From JACKII01 sp965202745 (GTDB lineage: Bacteria; Pseudomonadota; Alphaproteobacteria; Bin95): a stretch of 64,000 nt of DNA. The stretch spans positions 1 to 64,000 of the forward strand of contig CBDBCB010000009.1 of the NCBI GenBank assembly GCA_965202745.1, read 5' to 3'. Made by a program: the position numbers and the translations under genes. The notes under the pieces are model-generated. The model did not search any database and had not been told where the DNA came from. It saw only the letters and a list, made by a program, of their open reading frames with translations. This document shows, in pieces, positions 18,995 through 28,466 of the stretch; within the stretch, counting starts at the first letter, position 1; every line of letters begins with the position of its first letter.

Positions 18995-20167
18995 TTACCC
19001 GCTTTGTGCAAAAAGCTCCCGGCCGATCAGCCAACGCCGGATCTCCTGTGTGCCCGCGCCGATCTCGTACAGCTTGGCGTCGCGCAGCAGGCGCCCTGTC
19101 GGGTAGTCGTTGATGTATCCATTGCCGCCTAGGCACTGGATTGCTTCCAGCGCCATCCAGGTGGCCTTTTCCGCCGTATAGAGGATAACGCCGGCCGCAT
19201 CCATGCGTGTCGTGTCGCCACGGTCGCACGCCTTCGCCACTGCATAGGCGTAGGCCTTGCAGGCGTTCATCGTGGTGTACATGTCGGCTAGCTTGGCCTG
19301 CATTATCTGGAAATTGCCGATCGGCTCGCCGAACTGTTCGCGCTCGTGTACATAGGGCAGGATCACATCCATGCAACTCTGCATGATGCCTAATGGTCCG
19401 CCGGAGAGCACCAGCCGCTCATAATCGAGGCCGCTCATAAGCACGTTAACGCCGCGGCCGACCTGGCCGAGGACGTTTTCAGCCGGCACCTCGCAATCCT
19501 GGAAGATCAGTTCCGCAGTGTTGGAGCCGCGCATCCCCAATTTGTCGAGTTTGGTGCCGGTAGAGAAGCCCTTGAAGCCTTTCTCGATCAGGAAGGCCGT
19601 AATCCCGCGAGGCCCTCCCTGAGGGTCGGTTTTGGCATAGACCACCAGGGTTTCCGCGTCCGGCCCGTTTGTGATCCACATTTTGGAGCCATTCAGGATG
19701 TAGCGGTCGCCCTTTTTGTCGGCCCGCAGCTTCATGGAAACCACGTCGGAGCCAGCATTGGGCTCGCTCATCGCCAGCGCGCCCACATGTTCGCCGGAGA
19801 CCAACTTCGGCAGATAACGCGCCTTCTGTTCGTCGGTGCCGTTCCGGTGGATCTGGTTCACGCAGAGGTTGGAGTGTGCGCCATAGGATAGGCCCACACT
19901 GGCCGAGGTGCGGGAGACCTCCTCCATCGCCACCATATGCTCCAGGTAGCCCATGCCCGCGCCGCCATATTTCTCATCAACCGTCACACCCAGCAGACCC
20001 ATGGCCCCCAACTTCGGCCAAAGTTCCATGGGGAAGGCGTTGTCCTTGTCTGTCTGCTCTGCCAGCGGTGCGATCTCGTTCTGGGCGAAGTCGGCGGCAC
20101 TTTCCCGCAGCATGTCGCAGGTCTCGCCGAGGCCAAAGTCGAGAGATTGGAAGGTGTTAGGCAGCAT
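18995..20167 (-). CDS. ivd: Isovaleryl-CoA dehydrogenase
   Basis: A ~390-aa acyl-CoA dehydrogenase. FAD/substrate motifs are at ALAMSEPNAGSDVVSMKL and WITNGPDAETLVVYAKTD; the C-terminal signature is QCLGGNGYINDYPTGRLLRDAKLYEIGAGT, split here by my reading. The acidic residue in GLDYERLVLSGGPLGIMQ lies where isovaleryl-CoA dehydrogenases carry their catalytic base, which supports the specific call. It oxidises isovaleryl-CoA to 3-methylcrotonyl-CoA in leucine breakdown, passing electrons to ETF. I chose the ATG at 20167 (MLPNTFQSLDFGLG). No other leucine-pathway gene is adjacent, which is unusual. Confidence 0.9.
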   Translation of the reverse strand: MLPNTFQSLDFGLGETCDMLRESAADFAQNEIAPLAEQTDKDNAFPMELWPKLGAMGLLGVTVDEKYGGAGMGYLEHMVAMEEVSRTSASVGLSYGAHSNLCVNQIHRNGTDEQKARYLPKLVSGEHVGALAMSEPNAGSDVVSMKLRADKKGDRYILNGSKMWITNGPDAETLVVYAKTDPQGGPRGITAFLIEKGFKGFSTGTKLDKLGMRGSNTAELIFQDCEVPAENVLGQVGRGVNVLMSGLDYERLVLSGGPLGIMQSCMDVILPYVHEREQFGEPIGNFQIMQAKLADMYTTMNACKAYAYAVAKACDRGDTTRMDAAGVILYTAEKATWMALEAIQCLGGNGYINDYPTGRLLRDAKLYEIGAGTQEIRRWLIGRELFAQSG

Positions 20168-20315
20168 AAGGATAGGTCTTTTCAAGGGGCAGGACGGGTG
20201 CAAACACGTACTCGACCTTACAATATCAGGGCCCGCGCCGCAGCTTTAAGAGATATTTGGTAATCTTGGGATACTTCTAAGGGTGCAAGATTCCTGATTG
20301 CAATCTGTGGGCCAC

Positions 20316-20738
20316 ATGCCAGAAGCCACTGCGCACATTCTTATAGTGGAAGATTCCACTGCCATGACCCGAGTCTACCGGGAGTACCTGTCTCTTGATG
20401 GTCACCGGATCGACGGAGCTGCCAGTGTCTCTGCCGCGTTGGACGCCTTGGCGGCGGGTGCACCAGACGTGATCGTTCTTAACCTGCAATTGCCAGATGG
20501 CAGCGGTACAGAAATACTGAAGTATGTTCGGGCCGCTGGTATGCATTCGGCCGTCGTGGTGGTGACCGCCAACGGTTCTGTTAACAGCGCTGTCGAAGCG
20601 ATGCGGGAGGGCGCTTTTGACTTTATCGTGAAGCCGGTCAGCGGCGAACGCTTAATCTATACGGTGCGCAACGCAGTCGAACGTCAGCAACTCCGCCAGA
20701 TAGTACAGACCTACCGCCAGAGCGAGAGAAACAGCTGA
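20316..20738 (+). pseudogene. Receiver domain of a sigma-54 (PrsR/NtrC-type) response regulator, truncated
   Basis: About 140 residues make one CheY-like receiver (HILIVEDSTAMTRVYREYLS, VVVVTANGS, FDFIVKPVSGERL) plus the start of a linker (QQLRQIVQTYRQSER) before a stop at 20738. The phosphoacceptor position reads VIVLNLQLPDGSG, so the usual Asp is Asn (about residue 56). NtrC-type regulators continue into an AAA+ domain; a piece of such a domain lies 1.6 kb downstream (22357-22557) beyond an IS256. I infer this was one EPS-associated sigma-54 activator that was broken up. The surviving piece could not be phosphorylated normally. Confidence 0.7.
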
Positions 20739-20787
20739 CAGTTGGTGATTTTCCTGAGGGGCGGCATATCATGGCGTTGTTCCCGCG

Positions 20788-22100
20788 CCGCAATTCTCGC
20801 TGAGAAAAGGCTATGCCCCATGACGAGAGATACCATCACCGCGTTGCCCCATCCCAAGGGATTTTCCGCCGATCCGCTGACGGATTTGATCCGTTCCGGG
20901 GCGCGGCAGTTGATCGAGCAAGCGCTTGAAGCTGAGTGGAGCGCATGGCTTGCGCCATTTTCCAATGAGACGACGTCCGAGGGGCCCGCGCGGGTCGTTC
21001 GTCACGCTCACCTGCCAGAACGAGAGGGAATGACCGGGATTGGCCCAGTGCCCGTGAAAGGGCCACGCGGGCGGGATCGTGATCGGCAGGCTGAGAAGGG
21101 TCGGTTCTCTTCTTCGATCCTGCCACCGTATCTGCGCAAGGCGAAGTCCGTCGAGGACTTACTGCCCTGGCTTTCCCTCAACGGCATTTCCACGGGCGAT
21201 TTTCAGGCGGCCTTGGCCGCGCTGCTCGGGCCGAACGCGGCGGGCCTGTCGTCCCCCACCATCTCGCGGCTGAAGTCCAATTGGTGGGAGGAGTACGACC
21301 GCTGGCAGAAGCGCGATCTCAGCGCCCGGCGCATCGTCTATGTCTGGGCGGATGGCGTCTATTTCCAGCCAAGGATGGAAGAAAAGCAATGTGTTCTGGT
21401 GCTGATCGGCGCGGATGAATGGGGCCGAAAGGAGATACTGGGGCTGATCGACGGCTATCGCGAAAGGACCCAAAGCTGGCGCGCGCTCCTGCTCGACCTC
21501 AAGTGGCGCGGCCTCAATCACGCGCCCGATCTCGCGGTAGGCGACGGTGCACTGGGCTTCTGGGCCGCCCTTCGCGCGGTCTTCGGCGTGACCGCAGAAC
21601 AGCGCTGCTGGTTCCATAAAACCGGCAATGGGCTGAAGGCAATGCCCCAATCGGTGCAAGCGAAAGCCAAAGGCTCCCTGCACGACATCTGGCAGGTAGA
21701 GACGAAGGCCGAAGCCATGGCGGCCTGCGATTTCTTCATCGAGACCTACGGCGTGAAAGACGAACAAGCGGTAGCCAAATGGATCAAAGACCGTGACGTG
21801 CTGCTGGCCTTCTATGATTTCCCGGCAGAACAGTGGAAACACATCAGAACCACCCATCCCATCGAAAGCGCCTTCGCGACGGTGTGTCACCGGACAGGTA
21901 AAACCAAAGGCTGTCTGAGCTGAAAGACCGCCCTCGCCATGGCGGTCAGGCTCCTGATGTCAGCGCAGGGCACATGGCGAAAGCGCGACGGCGCAAATCG
22001 CATGCCTGGGATAATCCAGGGCATTGCATTCATCGACGGGATCAAACAAATGCAAAACGCCGCCTGATCAAGCCGTCACCAACTTTCGGCCATAGCTCTT
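20788..22100 (+). mobile_element. IS256-family element, copy A (1313 bp, inactive)
   Basis: Sequence from CCGCAATTCTCGC to CATAGCTCTT is shared, at exactly the same length, with copy B at 39679-40991. The ends carry loosely inverted words (AAGGCTATG on the left, CATAGCTCTT on the right). No target duplication is visible. The copy lies between the receiver remnant and the DUF2244 fragment. Confidence 0.85.
20820..22067 (+). pseudogene. IS256 transposase with a nonsense codon
   Basis: A 415-codon mutator-type transposase. DDE residues are visible in VYVWADGVYF, LAVGDGALGFW and HPIESAFATV. A CGA-to-TGA change at 21921-21923 (after GCLS) cuts it at 367 residues. Against copy B, I count eight further amino-acid changes (for example D to N near SRLKS, R to W in LDLK.RG, P to S in KAKG) but only about two silent ones. 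That is the pattern of a copy no longer under selection. Confidence 0.9.
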
Positions 22101-22106
22101 CCGGTT

Positions 22107-22356
22107 ATGCAAACGACCGCTTCACCCTTTCTGTTCGACGCCGTGCTGTATCCGCATCGTTCGTTGGCGCCGCGGGCCTTTATGGTGTTGTTCGCCGCCT
22201 TTGGTTTGGCGAGCTTCGCCACCGGCTTGATTTTCGCCTCCATGGGCGCGTGGCCGGTGCTGGGGTTCTTCGGCGTTGACGTGCTGTTGTTCTATTTTGC
22301 CTTCCGCATCAACTATCGCAGCGCGCGGTTGTGCGAGGTGGTGCGGGTGACGCGCC
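22107..22356 (+). pseudogene. N-terminal fragment of a DUF2244 membrane protein
   Basis: About 82 residues from the ATG at 22107 match the start of DUF2244 proteins: FLFDAVLYPHRSLAPRAFMV, two hydrophobic helices, then FFGVDVLLFYFAFRINYRSARLCEVV. After VRVT the sequence turns into another gene (sigma-54 AAA+) in a different frame. The C-terminal half is absent. The fragment starts 7 bp after IS256 copy A, so its own promoter is probably lost. Confidence 0.7.
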
Positions 22357-22557
22357 AGCCCCCGTGCGGACAAGCCTTTTGTCGCGCTCAATTGCGCCGC
22401 GATTCCGCAGGACCTGATGGAAAGCGAGATTTTTGGTCATGTGAAAGAGGCGTTTACCGGTGCGACTGTCGATCGGATGGGAGCAGCGCAGCGGGCCGAT
22501 GGCGGGACGTTGTTCCCGGATGAAATTTGCGAGATGCCATTGGATCTTCAGGTTAAG
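22357..22557 (+). pseudogene. Fragment of a sigma-54 interaction (AAA+) domain
   Basis: One frame reads ADKPFVALNCAAIPQDLMES, then EIFGHVKEAFTGATVDR, GAAQRADGGTLF and DEICEMPLDLQVK. This includes the GAFTGA loop (here EAFTGA) and the Walker B region (TLFPDEIC, normally FLDE). The piece begins after the Walker A motif and ends before the sensor regions. It is probably the missing middle of the regulator whose receiver lies at 20316-20738. The proline in place of leucine before DE and the glutamate in the GAFTGA loop suggest drift. Confidence 0.7.
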
Positions 22558-22597
22558 GGGCAGACAAGCTGGGCTGTGAGCTGCATGCAAAAGTCGC

Positions 22598-23055
22598 GGG
22601 CGTTGTGCATAGCGTGCCTACCTGTGGCTTCCGCTTTTTTTAACGTGTTCGGTCCGCGCCAGGACCCGAGTTCTCCCTACTCTGGGGTGAACTCAATTTC
22701 CTCCGCCAAATTGCGTGCCGGGCAGGATCTGACGATCTTTGGCGATGACCAGCAAACCCGCGACTTTGTTTATGTTTCCGACGTTGTTCGGCATCTGATG
22801 GCCGGTATGGAGGGGGCGTCGATAGAGGTGCCGGTATTCAACGTTTGCACTGGGCGCGAAACCTCTGTCCTGACACTAGCGGAGACCATGGCAGACTTGC
22901 TTTCTACCCCGTTGAGTATCGAGTTTCAGCCTGCCAGGAATGGAGATATCCGCCGGTCTTTAGGCAGTCCTGTGCTGGCGTCGGCGGCTTTACGCGTGGC
23001 CGCCGAGACCCGGTTTGCAGCTGGACTCGAGCATCTATTCGCTACCGGGAGCTGA
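22598..23055 (+). pseudogene. C-terminal fragment of an NAD-dependent sugar epimerase
   Basis: About 150 residues resemble the C-terminal half of UDP-glucose 4-epimerase-like SDRs: NVFGPRQDPSSPYSGV, LTIFGDDQQTRDFVYVSDVV, VFNVCTGRETSVLTL, and a typical last helix. The Rossmann half and catalytic Tyr-Lys are missing. It is in frame with the sigma-54 fragment, so an artificial 212-codon ORF (22417-23055) fuses two unrelated families. It is another broken polysaccharide gene in this window. Confidence 0.7.
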
Positions 23056-23474
23056 TGTCTTCCCTGTTGAACACCAAGTTTGTGCGCGATGTGTGATGCC
23101 AGTCACAGAAAAAGGGGCTGATTCAGCTTGTTGATTTTTAATGTATCGGTACTTTTCGATGCAAGAGATGTTGGTTCAAGCCACTCATTTGCGGGCTCAA
23201 CCGCAAACTGCGACGAAGCAACAATATAAGCTATACAGGCGTTGTTAAAATGCTGCCTTGCGGTACCAAAAGAGGAGAAGAGCATGTGAAGTCACGGAAT
23301 TTGCACGGCCACGGTCGAATGTTTGCTGCTGGCTGCCAGCATACCCTTGCCGAAAATGGGCGCGGTTTCGCTTATTTTAACCCTTCCATTGGATAAGTGT
23401 CGGATGTTGAGCGCGTAGCGTGATTTCACGGGTTGCCGCGGTCACGCTGCGCATCAGGCCACGGCGAAGGAGAG
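23056..23474. other. Intergenic stretch with no recognisable gene
   Basis: This 419-bp segment is relatively AT-rich and holds no ORF I can support on either strand. A short hint of the dispersed repeat tail (GGGGCTGATTCA at about 23113) is the only familiar word. It separates the epimerase fragment from the LuxR-type regulator and presumably holds the latter's promoter. Confidence 0.5.
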
Positions 23475-24173
23475 ATGTTGATGATGGTTGCACATCAGGC
23501 CAAACCGGTTTCAACAATAACCCGCAAGGACAACACTGTCACACCGGCAGATACCTATTCTGCTTCGGCTTCAGCGCCGGTTGGTGTCGTGCTGGTTGGC
23601 GGCGAACCGCTTTACCGCGAAGGGGTGAAAAGCCTTTTGAACCGTCATCAACTGGTCGTTTTGGGCGAATTCGACGGAATGGATGGCATGCGGTCGGCAG
23701 AAGGGCAAACCCTGCGGCCAACCGTTGTGTTGGCCGTTACGCCGGATACAGGGGACGTTGCCAGCGGCGACTGGCGTGCACGGTTTCGCGCATTGTGGCC
23801 ATCAGCGCAGCTGCTGGTGCTAGCGCACCCCGGTGATGAACGCCTGCTTGCCGATTGTCTGCAGGCTGGCGCGGATGGCTGCCTGTTCACTGACATGTCG
23901 GCAGACGCCTTGATCCAGTCAATTAAGCTTGCGGCCCTGGGCGAGAACCTGTTTCCGACCCGTGTCGGGCAATTGCTGATGCAGACTGTCGGGGCTTGTG
24001 ACCGGCCTCAACTAACCCCGCGGGAGAAAGACATTCTCCGTGGCTTGTTGGCTGGCTTCTCCAACAAGATGATTGCCAATGACCTGGGCACAACCGGTAT
24101 GATGGTTAAGGCTCAATTGCGGCACCTTCTGCGCAAGCTTGGCGTTGCTAAGTGTTCCATCCCGGCTGATTAG
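23475..24173 (+). pseudogene. LuxR-type response regulator, C-terminus cut by IS481
   Basis: A receiver-like N-terminal domain (VGVVLVGGEPLYREGVKSLL, LADCLQAGADGCLF, LIQSIKLAALGENLFPTRV) is followed by a LuxR helix-turn-helix (LTPREKDILRGLLAGFSNKM, IANDLGTTGMMVKAQLRHLL, RKLGVAK). At 24153 the IS481 left end begins and supplies the last residues CSIPAD. The usual ending after LGV is missing, so the DNA-binding helix is complete or nearly so but its end is replaced. The receiver lacks an obvious phosphoacceptor: VVLAVTPDTG stands where D is expected. Activity is uncertain. Confidence 0.7.
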
Positions 24174-25210
24174 ATAGCCCCTCGTCGCTCTGCGTTTTTC
24201 ATGGCACGCTGTGTTTTGACCGAGGCGCGGGATGGGAGAGCGACATGGTGATCAAGCTTCACAGTCAGGCGACGACGCCACCGAAGATCAGGGCGGCCAT
24301 ACAGGCCAGTGACGACCCTGCGTGGGTTCTTGCCGAGCGTCACGGGACCATGGAACAGACCGTATGGAAATGGCGCCAGCGTGCCAGCGTGGAGGATCGC
24401 AGCCACACGCCCCATCGCCTTCAGACGACGTTGACGCCAGCGCAGGAAGCTGTCGCGGTGGCCCTCCGCAAGACGCTTTTGGTCTCGCTGGATGATCTGC
24501 TGGCGGTGGTGCGCGAGTTCTTGAACCCGAAGGCCTCCCGCTCTGGCCTTGACCGCTGCTTGCGTCGGCATGGCGTGGGGGCCCTGCGCGCCCTGAAAGC
24601 AGCATCGCCCCGGCCAAAGCACAGCGCCTTCAAAGCCTATGAACCCGGTTCCATCCCCATCGACCTGAAATACCTGCCACCGATGGCAGAGAGAGCCGCC
24701 GCCGTTCCCTCTTCGTGGCCATCGACAGGGCAACGCGTTGGGTTGTTGTCAGGGTCTACAACAGCAAGACAGCGGCCAATGCCCGGCGCTTCCTGCGCGC
24801 CCTGGAGCGCGCCTGCCCGATGCGGATCCGCCCCATACTCCCGGATAATGGAAAAGAGTTCACGGATCGCCTCTTCGGTCTGCGCCAGCGCGCCGCAACA
24901 GGCGCGCATGAATGCGACACGCTGGGCGCCGCCCTCGATATCGATCATCGCCTGACGCCGCCTAGGTCACCTCAGACCAACGGTATGGTCGAACGGTTCA
25001 ATGGCCGCATCGAAGAGGTTCTGCAGAGCCATCCCTTCCGATCCGGCGAGGTTCTGGAAGCCACGCTGCTTCGCTATGTCTGGCTTTACACCCAGCAACT
25101 GCCGCAATCAGCCCTGGGCAGCAAGACGCCTTTGCAGGCAATGAAGGGATGGCGCAAACTCAAACTAGAGCTGGTCAGGAAACAGCCATATTACCTTCCT
25201 GGATGGGATA
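24153..25210 (+). mobile_element. IS481-family element, full length (1058 bp)
   Basis: The left end is TGTTCCATCC. The right end GGATGGGATA is its near inverse, with the final ACA seen in the other copy changed to ATA. It spans a transposase gene in two frames. Flanks (GCTAAG on the left, GCTTTG on the right) do not make a clear duplication, so later rearrangement may have occurred. It truncates the LuxR regulator on its left. Confidence 0.85.
24245..25207 (+). pseudogene. IS481 transposase, frameshifted
   Basis: The N-terminal part (frame from 24245) carries the helix-turn-helix and the first catalytic Asp (IPIDLKYLPPM). Near 24690-24700, in GAGAGAGCCGCCGCC, the frame changes. The second part (from about 24700) carries SLFVAIDRATRWV, the second Asp (ILPDNGKEFTDR) and the Glu (PQTNGMVERFNGRIEEV). 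The DDE triad is therefore present but split. Most IS481 transposases are a single ORF, so I take this as a mutation and not programmed frameshifting. Confidence 0.8.
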
Positions 25211-25270
25211 GCTTTGTTTATGTGTATAATCGCATTGTAGTGGCCGCTGATCCCAAGCGCGAGGGCACCT

Positions 25271-26696
25271 GTGTACGCAGCGATCGTATCAGTTTTATTG
25301 CTTGCTGTGCTGTTGGCTGCATTTGTTGACGGGCGCTGGCGCTATGACGTGGTGGCGTTGATCCGATTGGTCGCCGGCGTTGCGCTGGGCGTGGTTCCTG
25401 GCGATGAAGCCTTTTCCGGTTTCAGCCATCCCGCCGTTATTACCGTCGCTGCCATTCTGGCCATGAGCCGCGGGCTCTCGCTAGCAGGGGGTACGGACCG
25501 GCTGGCCGCGTAGCTGCTGCCAAAGAACCGTGCCGACATTAGTCTGTTCAGTATGGTCGGCGTTGGAGCCCTGGTTTCCAGTGTGAAGAACAATGTCGGT
25601 GCTTTGGCGCTGCTGATGCCGCTTGCCCTGCGCGGGCGCGAGCGTTCCAGCTGCCTGTTGATGCCGCTGGCCTTTGCCACCATCCTCGGCGGTCTGATTA
25701 CCGTGATCGGCACGCCACCGAACCTGATCGTTGCCGCCGCCCGGGCCCATGCCACGGGGGAGGCATTCGGCATGTTCGACTTCACACCGGTTGGCCTAGC
25801 GGCGGCTGGTTCCGGCGGTACCCCGCCTGGTCCGGCTGGCTGCCGACGATATCCTGATGATCGAAGCGCCACCGCAGGACTTGTGGCCGTTTATGAGCAA
25901 ATTGGGTCTTTCCGCGGTTGATCCCGGTGCACCGAAGACGCCGTTTCTCCTGTCGGAAGATGTCGGGCTGGTGGAAGCGGTGGTGACCACAGGCTCCAGC
26001 CTGGAGGGGCGAAGCGTGCTGCTGTTGCAGGGGGAGGCAGAGCGTCTGCGCGACGTGGTTACCTCCATCGGTTGCCTGCCCTTGGCCGAGCGTGGCCTGA
26101 CCGCTCCGGCACAGCCGGCGAACGGCACCCGCCGGTCCATCGGTATATTCGTCATTGCCGTTGGGCTGGGCGCCACCGGCCTGTTGCCGATTGAGATTGC
26201 GTTGGCGGCAGGGGCGCTCGCGATGGTGCTGGTCGGCATCATGCATATCTGGCAAGTGTATGACGCGATCGATTGGTCGGTCATTGTGCTGCTGGGCGCT
26301 TTGCTGCCGTTAGGCGACGCTCTGGAGACCAGCGGCGCGACCGGCATGGCTGCAGACCTGTTGCTCAGCCTGTCGGCAGGCAGCGCACCGGTGATCGTGC
26401 TGGGCGGCCTTATGCTGCTTACCGTTGCCGTTACCAACGTGCTGAACAATGCCGCGACTGCAGTGCTGATGTCCCCGTTGGCGATTCAAGTGGCGATGGA
26501 CCCGTTTCTGATAGGGATCGCAGTCAGCGCCTCGTGCGCGTTCATCACGCCGATCGGCCATCAGAACAATGCCATCGTCATGGGACCGGGCGGCTATCAG
26601 TTCGGCGACTATTGGCGGATGGGGTTGCCGTTGACCGTCATAGTTCTGAGCGTCGCCCTGCCCATGATACTGTGGGTGTGGCCGCTGAACCCCTGA
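25271..26696 (+). pseudogene. SLC13-family anion permease, multiply broken
   Basis: Three pieces make an SLC13 (DASS-type) transporter. Piece one, from the GTG at 25271, has the first helices and FSHPAVITVAAILAMSRGLS, then hits a TAG at 25511. The same frame continues with VKNNVGALALLMPLAL and VIGTPPNLIVAAARA. By 25857 the frame has shifted to a part with one TrkA-C-like domain (SLEGRSVLLLQGEAERLRDV) and the last helices (NVLNNAATAVLMSPLAIQ, FITPIGHQNNAIVMGPGGYQ). Total length (~475 codons) is shorter than the ~590 usual for the family, suggesting a deletion around 25800-25840. It is dead as a transporter. Confidence 0.8.
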
Positions 26697-26717
26697 GTGC
26701 CACCGACGCGAAACGTT

Positions 26718-26727
26718 AGCTGCCGAT
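26718..26727. repeat. Target-site duplication, left copy (AGCTGCCGAT)
   Basis: These ten bases directly left of the ISAs1 element match AGCTGCTGAT at 27921-27930, with one difference (C versus T). The length fits the 8-10 bp duplications made by this family. Confidence 0.8.
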
Positions 26728-27920
26728 CAGGGCAATCGCGCTTAAAGTTTGACTTCGGTTGATACTTGGATTCTTGGAGTTCCATCACTTGATGGAGTCT
26801 CAAAATGCCTACATTGACCAGCTATTTCAATGATATGGACGATCCACGTAACGGCAACGCACCGCGCCACAAGTTCTGTGATCTGATGACGATCAGCCTT
26901 TTATGTGCCCTTTGCGGCGGTGAGACGGCGGTCGACATGGAGCTTTTCGGGCAGATGAAGGAAGATTTCTTGCGCGCGTTCCTCGAATTGCCCCATGGCA
27001 TTCCCTGCCATGACGCGTATTCACGCCTGTTCCGCGTGATGAAGCCGACGAGCTTTCAGGCGTTTTTCGACAAGTTTCGCGCTGACTTTGCAGCCGGGAC
27101 GGCGGATGAGCCAGCAATCGCTATCGATGGCAAGGAGATGCGGCGCAGCTTCGATGTGGCAGCCGAGCGGTCGAATATGAACATTGTAACGGCGTTTGCT
27201 CACGGCGCGCGTCTGACCCTCGGAATCGCCGAAAGCGCCAAGGGTGGTGGCGAGATATTGGCACTGCGCAAACTGATCCGGATGCTTGATATCTGCGGCA
27301 TCACCATTACCGCCGACGCGCTGCATTGCCAACGAGAGACCTGTGAATTGATCGTGCAAGAGGGCGGCGATTACTGCCTGCAACTCAAGGGCAACCAAGG
27401 CGACATGCTGGCCGATGTACGGGCCTTTGTGGAAGACCAGGACACTGATTACATTGATGAATACGAAACTATTGATGCTGATCATGGCCGCGTCGAGGAG
27501 CGATCATATCGCGTCTACGATGTGCCGCAGTATCTCACAGACATCCATAACTGGCCGCATCCAAAGGCCTTTGTCCACGTCGTATCCAAGCGAACAGTAG
27601 GTGACAAATCCAGCCAGTCCGAGCGGCTTTACCTGTTCTCCAGACAACACACCGCTCAGGCTGCCGCCATATTGATCCGCGGACACTGGCAGATCGAGAA
27701 CAGTTTGCATTGGTCCCTCGACGTTGTGATGAACGACGACCAGCACCGCGCACGAAAAGACCACGCACCCGCAAACTTTGCTACCTTGAGGCGTATCGCA
27801 TTGAGCATCATCAAAGCCAATCCCGCAAAAGGATCAAATCGCGGCAAGTTCAAAAAAGCTGGATGGAACAATGACTTCCTCAAAACGCTCATCCAAAGGT
27901 TTTGAAGCGCGATTGCCCTG
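26728..27920 (+). mobile_element. ISAs1-family element, apparently intact (1193 bp)
   Basis: Perfect 16-bp terminal inverted repeats, CAGGGCAATCGCGCTT and AAGCGCGATTGCCCTG, bound an open transposase gene. Ten-base target duplications flank it. The insertion lies at the very end of the minus-strand VOC gene and just after the broken SLC13 gene. With one mismatch in the duplication and an intact ORF, it is the youngest-looking of the elements here and could be active. Confidence 0.95.
26805..27905 (+). CDS. ISAs1-family transposase
   Basis: This 366-aa DDE transposase has the N-terminal DPRNGNAPRHKFCDLMTISL typical of the family. Catalytic acidic residues are in AIDGKEMRRS and ITADALHCQRET, and the C-terminal catalytic stretch is HWQIENSLHWSLDVVMNDD. 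There are no internal stops and the length matches full-size members. It catalyses excision and reinsertion of the surrounding element. Expression may come from a promoter inside the 76-bp leader. Confidence 0.95.
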   Translation: MPTLTSYFNDMDDPRNGNAPRHKFCDLMTISLLCALCGGETAVDMELFGQMKEDFLRAFLELPHGIPCHDAYSRLFRVMKPTSFQAFFDKFRADFAAGTADEPAIAIDGKEMRRSFDVAAERSNMNIVTAFAHGARLTLGIAESAKGGGEILALRKLIRMLDICGITITADALHCQRETCELIVQEGGDYCLQLKGNQGDMLADVRAFVEDQDTDYIDEYETIDADHGRVEERSYRVYDVPQYLTDIHNWPHPKAFVHVVSKRTVGDKSSQSERLYLFSRQHTAQAAAILIRGHWQIENSLHWSLDVVMNDDQHRARKDHAPANFATLRRIALSIIKANPAKGSNRGKFKKAGWNNDFLKTLIQRF

Positions 27921-28311
27921 AGCTGCTGATTTCGTTGGCGACTTCGATCAGGTTTTCATCCGGATCGTAGAAGTAGATGCTCATCAGTCTGGAGCGGGCG
28001 CCGGAACGCTCACCAGGGCCGGTGATGATTGAAACGCCTGCCTCGTTCAGGGTGTCGACCACTTCCTCTATTGGCGTAGTGGTGATGAAACATAGGTCGG
28101 CAGAGCCCGGCGTGGCATGGCGGACGTTCGGGTCGATCATTGTGTCTGCCTGGTGGAGATTGATCTTGTTATTGCCGAAATGCAGCGCCGTGCGGCCATC
28201 GCCGAACACGGCCCGGCGCATGCCCAGCATGCTCTCATAGAATTCGCAGGTCCGGCCGATATCGGCGACCGTCAGCACAAAGTGGTCCAGATGAGAGATG
28301 CGGATTGCCAT
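27889..28311 (-). CDS. VOC-family (glyoxalase-fold) protein with IS-altered C-terminus
   Basis: A ~140-aa vicinal-oxygen-chelate protein: HLDHFVLTVADIGRTCEFYE at the start, a second HATPGSADLCFITTTPIEEV and a final DPDENLIEVANEIS. The ATG at 28311 is chosen over an upstream one because family similarity begins at MAIRISHLDHF. The ISAs1 insertion begins inside the final codons. The original end was probably NEISS followed by a stop; the present reading runs into the IS and adds SGQSRFKTFG. The metal-site residues (His and Glu) precede the change, so the enzyme may still work. Substrate unknown. Confidence 0.85.
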   Translation of the reverse strand: MAIRISHLDHFVLTVADIGRTCEFYESMLGMRRAVFGDGRTALHFGNNKINLHQADTMIDPNVRHATPGSADLCFITTTPIEEVVDTLNEAGVSIITGPGERSGARSRLMSIYFYDPDENLIEVANEISSSGQSRFKTFG

Positions 28312-28466
28312 GGTGCGTCGGTCCATTCTGCATAGGAGTTGTGATTGCCAGCGGCTGTTTTTCGCCTTGCCGTAGAGGGGCCAGGCCGCGAACCACCTTG
28401 ACGGCAAGTGTTACAGGTGTGTAGCAGGCGCAACCGATATTTTGAATGCAGGACTGTATTAGCCCC

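Noticed and set aside
22417..23055. A 212-aa protein joining a sigma-54 domain to an epimerase
   Set aside because: It is an accidental fusion of two gene fragments, not a new two-domain protein; I annotate the fragments separately.
24245..25207. Programmed ribosomal frameshifting in the IS481 transposase
   Set aside because: The shift site lacks a convincing slippery heptamer, and IS481 members are normally single-ORF, so a mutation is more likely.
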